13,594 nt of DNA from Emmonsiellopsis sp. PD_33 (GCA_032988165.1 JANTQF010000559.1:1-13594), one strand, 5' to 3'. Shown: positions 1 through 9,278, counted from the first letter of the stretch. A program made the numbers and translations. Notes: generated by a model from the letters alone, not told the origin.

Positions 1-856
1 GTGCCACGTCGCGCACCGGATGGACCCTAATGTCCCGTAATTGTATTGGTCGTATGAGTGTATTATTGGTCACATATATTGTGATGCACTGCTTGCGTAT
101 GGTTGTGTTGATCACTGTGTGTTTCGGGAGGTGAGTTTGGTGAGTGGTTATATTCCAGGAGACTACTAAATCAATAGTTGGTCGCTACGGTAATAATATG
201 TGTAATTAAACTATGAAGACCTATTGTTTTTCTTTGTTTCTTTCTTGTAGTTTAAGTATGGTAAGTAAGCCAGGCACATGACAACCATAGATTATTAGAT
301 TTCATTCCAATAATAAGCAAATCAGGCAGGGAAGCTAAAATGTACCACATGTACTATATAATAATATCTTGCAACATCTAGTACATACATCCCAAACTAA
401 ACCCATAGCATAACAAAACAGTTTCACATTCCATCTCATCAGAACAATAATACCTGTTTCCATTCCCTCTCACTGCTGATGTGACAAACCACACCAACAT
501 ATGAACATAAGATAACAAAACTTCCCCCAGCATAATTATATATATAGCCACACCAGTACAAGTATAGTACATAATCATACATGGCAAGTGTAACTAACTA
601 CTGAAAAAGGCCACATTGGATGGTTGGTACTTCATTCATAGAGAGTGATTGGGGATATACCTCCTCTGCTCCACACCCAGATCAAGACACATTTGAGCAC
701 TTCTTTTGGGCTTCAGCATAGGCAAACATAAACATGGAGCAGGAAATGGGATACAATGGACAGATCAGTTGGTCATTCAAAGGATAGAAGGTAATGGTAG
801 TTGAAAAACAGTAAATTCGTATGTTAAGGGGGGGGGGGTTGGCCAGACACCATCCA
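1..856. other. AT-rich left flank, no gene recognised
   Basis: No open reading frame here resembles a known protein. The frames present are short, hydrophobic and unspliced. The part nearest 856 lies just past the stop codon of the ornithine aminotransferase gene and should include its 3' untranslated region. Bases 190-817 contain no CpG, whereas the first 189 bases contain several. A run of 11 G lies at 828-838. I see no tRNA, transposase or long repeat. Confidence 0.6.
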
Positions 857-2421
857 TTAAGTATCAGCAATGCCAGGCACGTTCTTCTCCGACGGAGGGA
901 TAACTTTCTCCTCAGCAGCACCCTTCAGATTCGGCAGCTCATTAACTGCCTGCTCGATGATTTCCAGGGCAGATTTTATCTCGTCTTCGGTGATCACCAA
1001 TGGCGGTGCGAAACGGATGATGTTTTGGTGGGTTGGTTTGGCCTGGTAAAAATAAAACACATTAGCAACCAGCTAGAAAACGGCAGGAGAATTTAGCCAA
1101 ACTCACCAATAACCCCTTCTCCTTCATCAACAAGCACAGATCCCACGCCGAATGCCCGTTAGTTTTCGACTCATCGATAACAACAGCATTGAGCAAGCCC
1201 TTGCCCCGAATACTCTGGATAATCGGATTCTTGATCCCCGCCAACCCCTCACGGAATACCTGGCCCAGCTTCTCCGCGCGCTCTGCCATATTTTCATCGC
1301 GGATGATTTCCAACGCGCGAATGGCAACCGCACAACCTAACGGGTTGCCGCCATAGGTGGATCCGTGGGTGCCAGGCTCGATTGTGAGCATCACATCCTT
1401 CCTGCCCAGAACGCATGAGACGGGGTACATGCCTCCCGATATGGCCTTGCCTAGGAGGACAAGGTCAGGCCTAATGCCGCTCCATTCGTGGCAGAGGAGT
1501 TTGCCGGTCCTGGCGATTCCGGTCTGGATCTCATCGCAGATGAGGAGCGCGTTGTACTTATCGCAGAGAGCGCGGGCTTCCTGGAGATAGTCGTCATTGG
1601 GGACGACGATTCCCGCTTCGCCTTGTATGGGCTCAACGAGGAACGCGGCGAGGTTTGATCCTGCTTTCTCAAATGCTTCGCGGAGGGCGGATTTATCGTT
1701 GAAGGCGATTGGGCGGTTTGTGCCGGGGATGGTGCAGCCGATTTTAGGGAGGTAGGGGCCGTAATTTTCACGGGATTCGGGGTCGGATGACATGGATATT
1801 GCGGCGAACTGGGGTTGTTATTAGTTAAGGTGTGGTGTTGTTTCCGTTACATGCAAGGTTACGAACTGTACGGCCATGGAAATTGTTCTCTGCGCTCAAC
1901 ACGATTGCTTCGTCATGGGGTATGCCCTTGACTTTGTAACCCCATTTCCTTGCAATTTTAATCCCTGTCTCGACAGCTTCTGCCCCTGTATTCATGGGTA
2001 GGACCATGTCGAACCCAAAGAATTTGGTGACAAACTCGGCAAACTTGGGGAACACATCGTTGTAGAATGCGCGGGAACTCAGTGTGAGCGTCGAAGCCTG
2101 GTCGACCAGCGCCTTCACTAATTCTGGGTGGCAGTGACCCTGGTTGACAGCGGAGTATGCGGAGAGAAAATCGAGATACGAGCGGCCCTCTGGATCCCAC
2201 ACTGTGGTACCGGCGGCGCGGGCAAAGACAATGGGGAGGGGGTGGTAGTTGTGGGCAGCGTACTCATGTTCGGCAGCAATGGCAGCGTCGGTAGAGGAGG
2301 CATGGTATTTGGAGCGGTCTGCAGCTCCGGACGGCTGAAACGAGGGTGCAGTGGCTTTCAGGTTTGTCTTACCCGGCTGCGGGGGACCGGCGGCGGCTTT
2401 GTCAGTGGCGATGGGAGACAT
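857..2421 (-). CDS. CAR2: Ornithine aminotransferase (ornithine-oxo-acid transaminase), three exons
   Basis: This PLP-dependent class III aminotransferase converts L-ornithine and 2-oxoglutarate to glutamate-5-semialdehyde and glutamate in arginine catabolism. Exons on the minus strand are 2421-1867, 1808-1107 and 1042-857. The introns, 1809-1866 (58 bases) and 1043-1106 (64 bases), are both phase 0 with GT-AG ends, and CTAAT lies near each 3' end. The joined product is 480 residues. Visible active-site residues, matched to the human enzyme, are Y59, Y89, R184 (FHGRT), E249 (QGEAG), D277 and Q280 (DEIQTG), the PLP lysine K306 (LGKAISGG) and R429 (RFAPPLVI). The D-to-K spacing of 29 equals that of the human enzyme. 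The start is the only methionine before residue 140. The first 45 or so residues form a Pro/Ala/Ser-rich extension without an obvious mitochondrial presequence, so a cytosolic enzyme like yeast Car2 is likely. It is divergent to the GPI10 gene. Confidence 0.97.
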
Positions 2422-2958
2422 GGCGAGGGGTTGCTATAGAGCTGTATAGAGCTGACTGCGGTTGACGGGGGGGTAGAGACGGGGTTGTGTTTGTTTAAAC
2501 GGGGTTTCAGGACGAACACTGTGGCAGTTAGTGCAGCGGCAGACCGAGCATCAACCTGTAATGGCAGACGGAGGTTGGCGATGGCGGGTTGGCGGGTTTA
2601 AGTCTCGCGATGTCCGGCCAGCGCGGCCGACGATACCCATTTGGCGCTAAACCCTTAAGCGCAGGTCCATCCCGCGTTTCCCCACACCTTTCCACGCGCA
2701 AAAAGAAGCTTATTCCAATCCATCCCAACTTCAACTTCAACTTCAACGTCAACTCAACCCCCCTGTCCTCAACAGGCTCAACTCCCGCACGGCCACGGCG
2801 CGTCCCTAGAGGGGCTACGAGTTGCGCCCACCGTCCTAGGTTTGTTGGCCGTTTGGCATCGTCCGCGCCAGAGACGACGTCAAGGATCCCCCACGCCCCG
2901 GCCGCCAGCTTCCCCAGACTCCTCCCCGCGAGCTGCCTAGCTATGCTGATACGGAGCC
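2422..2958. promoter_or_regulatory. Divergent promoter region between CAR2 and GPI10
   Basis: This 537-base gap separates two start codons that point away from each other, so it should carry both promoters and both 5' untranslated regions. A CCAAT pentamer lies at 2715-2719 on the plus strand, about 240 bases upstream of the GPI10 start; CCAAT boxes bind the HAP complex in fungi. A short imperfect repeat of the hexamer ACTTCA follows at about 2726-2757. I see no clear TATA box. Transcription start sites cannot be fixed from sequence alone. Confidence 0.6.
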
Positions 2959-3011
2959 ATGCCTACCGCGTCTCCACGGCCTCCACAGGCATCCTCGAAG
3001 AAAGACAGTAA
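2943..3011 (+). promoter_or_regulatory. Upstream ORF overlapping the GPI10 start
   Basis: An ATG at 2943 lies 16 bases before the GPI10 ATG (2959) and in another frame. It opens a 22-codon frame that ends with TAA at 3009-3011, inside the GPI10 coding sequence. Both ATGs have a purine (G) at -3. If the transcript begins upstream of 2943, a ribosome starting here would bypass the main start, so this could reduce GPI10 translation. Whether it lies in the mRNA is unknown. Confidence 0.4.
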
Positions 3012-5577
3012 AAAGGAGCTAGCCTCGAAACCACATACTGCAGAGCAACAGCTAGAAACGAGCACCCCGCAAAATATCCTCCTTTTTCTGATCGCGTTCC
3101 GCGCACTCAACGCCCTCTGCGTCCGGACATTCTTCCAGCCAGATGAGTTTTTCCAGTCCTTGGAGCCAGCCTGGCAGATAGCGTTTGGGAAGAACAGTGG
3201 TGCTTGGATAACCTGGGTACGGATAATGAAGCGATTGTCGGTTGTTCTGGGGCTGATAGCAAGCTAGGAATGGAAGCACCAACTGCGATCTTCGATACAT
3301 CCGTATATCTTTGCCGCTGTATATTATGTGTCAAATTTGATGTCGGAATACCTATCCCTATCCCCACTAAGCCGCGCGGATCTCCTAGTTGCTGCGCCGA
3401 AACTTACCCAGGCACTATTTGCCGCGATTGGGGATTATTACACATGGAAGCTGGCACGCAAAGTTTACGGGAACCGTAGCAATGAAGCTTGGGGTGCTGT
3501 AAGTACTGCGCCATACGGTATTATGAATATACGCACTGATTATTTCTTTATAGCTCGCGTTGACCGTCCTCAGCCCATGGCAATGGTTTTGCTCTACGCG
3601 AACCTTGTCTAACTGCCTCGAGACGACTTTGACGGTTGCCGCTTTGTATCTGTGGCCTTGGGAATGGCCATCAGAGAAAACGGATGTAAGAAGTGCAGCC
3701 GCAACGAATAAGCCTACTAAGCGGAAGGAACAGAATGGGGTTCCTGGGTATGCGACCTGACATTCTCCAAACGGATCGAGCTAATAATAGCAGATTGCGC
3801 ATGTGTTTACTCCTTGCCGCCCTCGCCACTGTTCTACGCCCAACTAATCTGTTGATATGGTTCTGTCTGGCATTTGTTGCGATATTTAAACAACCGACGT
3901 CTTTTGCCCAAGCCTGGTCCAACCTTTCGACCTTTTCGCTTTTCAGACCGACTCCCAAAGAGTTACGAAATCTGATTTTTGAAGCTGCAATTTCAGGGTA
4001 GGTTGTGTACCCGTCATCTACGAAGAATCGATGCTAACTGATATAGAACTACTGTACTTGGCGTATCAACAATATTCGACCGAATCTACTACGGATTCTG
4101 GACATTTCCTCCTTTCAGATTCCTCTACTTTAATCTCGCCCAGTCACTGGCCGTATTCTACGGCAGGAATGACTGGCATTATTATATTTCCCAGGGATAC
4201 CCGCTGCTTCTTACAACAGCCCTACCATTCACCTTGGTTGGACTCTTTCAGGCATATTCATCGCGACCCAGAAAGATTGTCAGCCCCAGAGAATCCATCA
4301 GGCGCCAACTGGCCATCATTTGTGTTTTTATGCCTACCGTGCTTTCCCTAGTCTCCCACAAGGAAGTCCGCTTCATCTACCCTCTCTTACCATCCTTACT
4401 TATCATAACTTCTCCCCCCCTGGTGAGCTACTTCAAGCCCGCCGTCTCCTCCGGCTCAGCATCGAATATCCCCCGCCGTCTCCTCCTGATCTTCCTCATT
4501 CTGGCCAGCATCTACATCTCCTACTACACCACACTCTCTCATGCATCCGGCGCAATAAACGTCATGGACTATCTCCGCCGTCAATACAACAGCCACTACC
4601 CTTCATCCCAACAACACCTTTCCCCCACTTCCGCCGCCACCCAAATAATGACCGTTGGCTTCCTAATGCCCTGCCACAGCACACCCTGGCGCTCACACCT
4701 CATCTTCCCCAATATCCACGCATGGGCCCTATCCTGCGAACCCCCCGTAAACCTCTCCCCGGCCGAAAAAGCCACATACCTCGACGAAGCAGATCAATTT
4801 TACGCCGACCCGCTCGGCTTCCTCAGATCAAACATGACCGGCGGCCTACGCACTTTCCCCCAGAAACCCTCCTACCAACTCCCTCCCCCGTCACCACCAA
4901 CCACTCCCGCCCCAACCACGATTAATCCCAAACACCCCTGGCCCGACTACCTCGCCTTCTTCTCCCCCCTCGAACAAACCCTGCGCACCGCCATCCCCTC
5001 CTCCTCCCCCCCTCCATACGCCGAATGTTACAGAACATGGAACACAGCCTGGCACGACGACGCGCGGCGCAAGGGCGATATCATCGTGTGGTGCCTCGAC
5101 CCCGTCGTCCAGCGCCAGTGGCGCGAACATAACCACGCGCTGGCCGCGGCGAGCTGGGAGAAAGCCATGCTGGCGCGCGAGAAGAGGTTCGAGCGGATTA
5201 TTGAAGGGTTTCGGAGGGAGGGGGAGGGGTATGTAAGTGGGTGGGGGGTTTGGGGTGGTGGTAATGGGAAGAAGAAGAAGGGGACGGGCTTTTTCGATGA
5301 TGCGGCGGGCATGGTGGATGGATGGTTACCCGCGCCGCTTCGGCGGACGCGGAAGAGGTGGTGGCAGGTGAAGTGGTCGTGGCCGACGGGGGAGGAGGTG
5401 GGGAGGAGGTGGAGGGGGATTTGGGCGGGGAAGGGGAAGAGGAAGGGGAGTGAGTTGATGTTGCCGGAGTGGATGAGGACGTCGCCGTGGGTGCCGGATT
5501 GGGAGGGGTTGAGGGTGGTTACTATGGGGAGGAGGAAGAAGTCGTGGTGGGAGGGGTTGGGGAGGTTGTGGGGTTAG
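2959..5577 (+). CDS. GPI10: GPI mannosyltransferase 3 (Gpi10/PIG-B, GT22 family), five exons
   Basis: This multi-pass ER membrane enzyme adds the third, alpha-1,2-linked mannose to the GPI anchor precursor from dolichol-phosphate-mannose. Exons are 2959-3216, 3268-3498, 3554-3747, 3791-3997 and 4047-5577. Introns are 51, 55, 43 (or 46) and 49 bases, and the phases agree at every junction. The product is 806 residues. Family marks are RTFFQPDEFFQSLEPAW with the QPDE acidic motif at 60-63, the HQLRS..HP segment near 90-98, STRTLSNCLET at 177-187, LRPTN, the WHYY region, and HKEVRFIYPLLP from 401, followed by hydrophobic membrane segments. The soluble part with YAECYRTWN and GDIIVWCL ends near 647. 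After that comes an extension of about 158 residues rich in Gly, Trp, Arg and Lys, so the protein is much longer than yeast Gpi10 (616). Intron 3 is required because its frame otherwise ends at a TGA (3758-3760). GTATGT/GTAAGT at 5229-5238 looks like a donor, so the tail model is less sure. Confidence 0.95.
3686..3733 (+). other. Possible optional in-frame intron within GPI10 exon 3
   Basis: This 48-base stretch begins with GTAAGA and ends with CAG. It carries TACTAAG at 3715-3721, close to the fungal branch consensus. It starts and ends in phase 0 and is a multiple of three, so removal would delete 16 hydrophilic residues (VRSAAATNKPTKRKEQ) without changing frame. Retention is equally compatible with the protein because this is a loop between membrane segments. 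I kept it as coding in the main model. Confidence 0.35.
3748..3793 (+). other. GPI10 intron 3 with tandem TAGCAG acceptor
   Basis: The donor is GTATGC at 3748 in phase 2. Two adjacent acceptors, TAG (ending 3790) and CAG (ending 3793), both restore the reading frame. Use of the first gives Gly-Arg-Leu-Arg, the second Gly-Leu-Arg. The intron is therefore 43 or 46 bases. CTAAT at 3781 sits very close to both acceptors, and a CTGAC at 3757-3761 is an alternative branch site. Splicing is required here to escape a TGA stop at 3758-3760. Confidence 0.7.
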
Positions 5578-5640
5578 GTTTGATTGCATTTGGTTGTTTG
5601 ATTCTCTTCTTTATAATGTTTTTTTTTTGTATGGTTGGAT

Positions 5641-5670
5641 TAGATAGATAGATAGATAGATCGATCGATA
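5641..5670. repeat. Tetranucleotide microsatellite (TAGA)5 then (TCGA)2
   Basis: Five perfect TAGA units at 5641-5660 are followed directly by two TCGA units and a trailing TA. It lies 64 bases past the GPI10 stop and so probably in its 3' untranslated region. Confidence 0.9.
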
Positions 5671-5984
5671 CGGGTAATTCGGCTTAAATTATTCGCTTTC
5701 CTGCTGTGGGGTTTTTTTATTGGACTTTTCTTTTTACGGGGTGGACGGACGGATGGACGGGAGTGGGTAGTGCAAGGCAGGGCAAGGCAAAAGGGGGGGT
5801 AAATAGGGGCCAGGGGGACGGTTAGGCCGGACGTAATGCATGGATTCAAATAAGTATAGCTATCTTATTAGTAAACCAGGAGGTAGGAGAATAATAACAA
5901 TGATATAAGTAATTACTAATGTAATAAAAGTACCTTCTTAAGAAGAAAGGTGGTGCTTATTTAAGAAAGGGGGGGGTTAAGTAA

Positions 5985-6008
5985 GGTAGGTAGGTAGGTA
6001 GGTAGGTA
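5985..6008. repeat. Tetranucleotide microsatellite (GGTA)6
   Basis: Six uninterrupted GGTA units lie in the spacer between the two convergent genes. A short G run lies just upstream (5969-5976). Confidence 0.92.
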
Positions 6009-6226
6009 CAGAGTAGAGTGAGTGATGTAAACTTATTAACTATAATTATATAGTAACTAACAGTGTTAGTCAGTATAATGTGTCTAGATACCGGGGAGGG
6101 GATATCGGGTGAGAAGGGGAAATAAATTATATGGGGGGCCAGGGGGGTAAGGGGGAGTAGGTTAGGCATACAGAGTAAATAAGTAGGTTTATGAAAGAAA
6201 AGTTGTTCTAAATGCCTCTATCCAAA

Positions 6227-6246
6227 CCATCCATCCATCCATCCAT
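6227..6246. repeat. Tetranucleotide microsatellite (CCAT)5
   Basis: Five uninterrupted CCAT units occur in the convergent spacer, about 400 bases beyond the stop codon of the ArfGAP gene. Confidence 0.92.
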
Positions 6247-6340
6247 CTGATGATATATAATTTAAAAACAAAACAAAAAAACACAAATGGAAAAAATGAC
6301 AAAAATGAGTTAATAAAATTAATTGGCGGGGGGAAAAAAA

Positions 6341-6356
6341 AAAGAAAGAAAGAAAG
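6341..6356. repeat. Short (AAAG)4 tract after a poly-A run
   Basis: Four AAAG units follow a G run and a run of A at about 6334-6340. The surrounding 200 bases are A-rich on the plus strand, that is T-rich in the sense of the ArfGAP transcript. Confidence 0.8.
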
Positions 6357-6653
6357 CATGATATTCTCAAAGAAAAGAAAACATAGATAAAAGTAAGGTA
6401 TGTGGTAAAAGAAAGGAAGAAAAAAAAACTAAAGCAGATGGGAATTGTAACAAAAAAACAAAAATCAAACCTAAAAAAAACAAGGCATGAAAAAACACAG
6501 GAAGGAAATAACAAAAATGGGGGTTCTGTCTATAATAAAATAAAAAAATGCCAACATTGAACCTTGTACATAACCTCCCCCCCTCCCCCTCGCCCTCCCC
6601 GCTTTCCCACTTCCCACGCAGCCTCTCCCGCAACTCTCCCACCCCACCCCACC

Positions 6654-9190
6654 TCACCGCACATACCTCGCGCTCAAACTCGCAAACACATCCGGACTAT
6701 GTCTCCCACTCTGCAAGCCAGCAATATCCACGCTCTCGCGACTCATATGCGCATGCGTATGCGTGTGAGGTTGCGGGAAAGGGTTTCCTCCACCTCCGCC
6801 TGCCACGCCGCCGATCTGTGCCTTGGCGCCCATGACGGGGGCGGAGAGCGGGGTGGAGATGTTGTTCGATGGCATTGTAGATGAGGAGGAGGAGGAGGAG
6901 GGGTCGGCGAGGAGGGGGTGGGTTGTGGTTTGGGTTTGGGTTGGGGTTGGGGTTGTGAAGTAGGGGTTGCGTGTGCCGGTGCCGGTGGTGGTGGTGTTTA
7001 GGGGGGTGTTGGTTGTGATGTTTAAGGGGTTGGTTGGTAGATGGGGTTGCGGGGGTTGGGGTTGTGAGTGGGCGGGAGTCATGAAATCCTGCTGTTGTTG
7101 TTGCTGCTGCTGCTGCTGCTGCTGGGGCATGGGAGGTGGTTGTTCCGGGATTGTCGGGGGTGGTTGGGAAAAGTTGTACAGGGCGAGAATGGCAGATTTG
7201 TCGAATTTGCCGGTGGGTTGGGGTATTAGGGGCTGTTGTTGATGCTGTTGTTGTTGTTGTTGGAGGTTCAGTGGGAGTTGGTATGAGGAGGGTGTTGTCG
7301 TGGGGTTGGTGGTGGGCATGGAGAATGGGTTGTACGCTGCTTCCTGCTGCTGCTGCTGCGACATGTATTGTTGCTGTGGTTGTTGCGGTTGTTGTGATTG
7401 TGGCTGCTGCTGGGAGAAGGGGGAAGAGGACGGGAGTGTCGGCATTGTATTATACCGCTGAAACGATGGCATTTGAGGCTGATTATTGCCATAACTCTGC
7501 GACGAATCCGGGATATGTGGCCGTTGCTGCGCAACGCTCTGGGGTTGTCCACCAGGCACGTTGAAGAACGGATTAGTAGGGGAGAGACTCTGCGCCTGGC
7601 TAAAATACGGATTATTCTGCACTTGCGCCTGCTGCTGCGGCTGTACAAATTGGGTATTATTATTTTGGAAAAACGGATTATATCCCCCATTCACAGACGA
7701 GGGCGACGCCGCGATGCCGTTTTGCGAGGACATGGTGACCGGAGGGGTCATGGATTGCTGATACCTCTGGAAAGGCATCTGGCCCTGCTGACTCGGGTAG
7801 CCGCCCGTTATATTCGGGAACAGCGGTTGGGAGACCTGGAGTTGCTGGAACGACTGGTCGAGCGACAGCGTCGACTGCATCGAAGCCGGCTGTGACACTA
7901 GAGAATCAAAGGGGTAGTACGATTTGGCGGGCGCGCCGAAACCGTCCCCGTTACCAACAGCGCTCTGCGGCTCGCTTTGGCTGCCGGCCTGGCTGACTGC
8001 AGTGCGCGGCGGGGCGAAATCCAAGTTATCAAAGGGATTGTTAGAAACGGTGGATTTCGGGCTCTTGGCCGGTTCGGAAAACTGGGAACTCGTCGGCGTC
8101 GCTCTGGGCACGGGGGTTCGGGCCCGCGGCCTGCGATCCGTCCCCTCACCCAGTCTGACCAGTGACTCTATCGCCTTCTCCAGGTTCCCGTTTAGGCCCC
8201 GGAGAATGGTCGCATTCCGCTTGCTATCCGGAAACCCCATATCGCGCAGCGCCTCCAGCTTCGACTCAAACGACCCGCTCGTATCTCCAATGCTCGCCCC
8301 AAAGACTCTAGATTGCTTATTGGACGAAAGCCCATACTCGTCCCGCGGCGACGACTGCTCCGAGCTGGAAAACGTATTCGTCGAAGAAACCGGCCGCAGA
8401 CCAAATCCAAACCGTCTCCCTGTTTTCGGCGGAAGCGGAGGCGGCGGCGAGCCGCCGTCACCAGGCAAGGGGGTCTTTGACGACGAAGTATAGCTCGGGT
8501 CGTGTCTGCTGGGAGGCTTCGGCCGTCCATCCTCCAACACCTTCAGCTCATATTTCTGGCGGATGAACCGTTCCATTGCGGAGTCTGCTTCATCGACGTC
8601 GATGGGGATGGGCGGTTTCACGTTTCGGGGGTTATAGATTTTGTTCACGACGACGTTGCCGTTTCGTTTCATGTTCTGCGGGTTTTGGTAGGAGATTGTT
8701 AGGATTGGATCACGTTGTATATGGGTTTGGGAAGAGGAGGAGGGGGGAAGAACTCACATCTACCTGATCGGACGACCAGCTATCCATGCTCAGCGATTTG
8801 ACCTTTGAGATGTGCGTGCCCAGCTTGCGGTGCAGCGCAGCGCAGCGCATGCACAAGAACACACCCAACTAGAACACACGTATGCCATTAGATTGTAATT
8901 CAATAGATATCCCCTATAGATACCAATATATCGGGATAGTCTGATAACCCGCGGGTAAAGAGACTAAAGAAACTCACATTCCAACTCGCCCATCCTACAA
9001 AAACAACACATCAGCATAGCCCTTCATTCACATAAAAATAAACCATAAAGAAAAAAAGGGGAAGAAACATGAACATACCCGGATTCCTCGCCTGACAATC
9101 CACGCACCGATCATTCCCCGGCACAGATCTAATCAGCTCCTGCAACGCCCGCTCGTTCCGCGCCTGCTGGCGTTTGCTCAGGGCCGACAT
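6654..9190 (-). CDS. ucp3: ArfGAP and UBA domain protein (Gts1/Ucp3-like), four exons
   Basis: This is a GTPase-activating protein for Arf GTPases, acting in vesicle traffic. Exons are 9190-9079, 8994-8978, 8868-8758 and 8675-6654; introns are 84, 109 and 82 bases. The product is 753 residues. The ArfGAP zinc finger has C29, C32, C49 and C52, with the catalytic arginine at R57 (CAALHRKLGTHISKVKSLSMD). A proline-rich PPPLPPKTGRR segment follows near 158-168. A UBA domain (ESKLEALRDMGFPDSKRNA onward) spans about 215-256. The rest is disordered and rich in Gln, Pro, Ser and Asn, with a 12-glutamine run at 598-609. EH-domain-type NPF motifs occur at about 293, 413, 448, 529 and 711, with NPY variants near 435 and 650. 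The ArfGAP, UBA and polyglutamine order matches yeast Gts1 and fission yeast Ucp3; the symbol is by family resemblance. Exon 2 is only 17 bases. AG|GTATGT just before the stop could be a donor for an alternative C-terminus. Confidence 0.94.
6932..6952 (+). other. Potential G-quadruplex inside the ArfGAP coding sequence
   Basis: Four runs of three or four G are separated by T2-T3 loops on the plus strand, which is the template strand of this gene. The stretch encodes part of a Thr/Gln/Pro low-complexity segment near the C-terminus. It resembles telomere-type repeats but is internal and coding. Confidence 0.6.
7083..7123 (-). repeat. Polyglutamine-coding trinucleotide tract in the ArfGAP gene
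   Basis: Twelve consecutive glutamine codons, a mix of CAG and CAA, encode residues 598-609. Shorter glutamine runs lie at about 7238-7262 and 7347-7362. The CAG part has seven uninterrupted units and so is the section most prone to length change. Confidence 0.85.
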
Positions 9191-9248
9191 GATGCTGACC
9201 TATCCTATAGCTACCTGGGGCGGCAAGAGACGAGCTGGGGGCTAGGGC

Positions 9249-9278
9249 GGAGAGGAGAGGAGAGGAGAGAAGAGAGAG
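9249..9278. repeat. GA-rich tract (GGAGA units) upstream of the ArfGAP gene
   Basis: Repeated GGAGA/GAGA units lie about 60-90 bases upstream of the ArfGAP ATG. In the sense of that gene the tract is CT-rich and may mark the core promoter or 5' untranslated region. Confidence 0.75.

Larger units (their letters stand above)
5578..6653. other. Convergent 3' spacer, low complexity, no gene
   Basis: Two genes end toward each other across this gap of 1076 bases, which must hold both 3' untranslated regions. It is AT-rich on average, with homopolymer runs of T, A and G and several tetranucleotide repeats. The open frames crossing it are short and consist of homopolymer-like Phe, Leu or Lys stretches. 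I see no recognisable protein or RNA gene. Confidence 0.7.

Noticed and set aside
2118..2439. Frames overlapping the 5' exon of the ornithine aminotransferase gene
   Set aside because: They are shadows of the real exon, which encodes conserved active-site residues.
4320..4925. Long second plus-strand frame inside GPI10 exon 5
   Set aside because: It overlaps the well-supported Gpi10 frame, which carries HKEVRFIYPLLP. The alternative is Pro/His/Arg-rich low-complexity shadow coding.
5326..5589. Proline-rich open frame on the minus strand opposite the GPI10 end
   Set aside because: It is the complement of the purine-rich Gpi10 tail. Its composition is explained by that base bias and it has no family motif.
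6967..8493. Several plus-strand frames across the ArfGAP gene
   Set aside because: They lie antisense to the spliced ArfGAP gene. Cysteine and valine runs in them are the complements of glutamine and other low-complexity codons.
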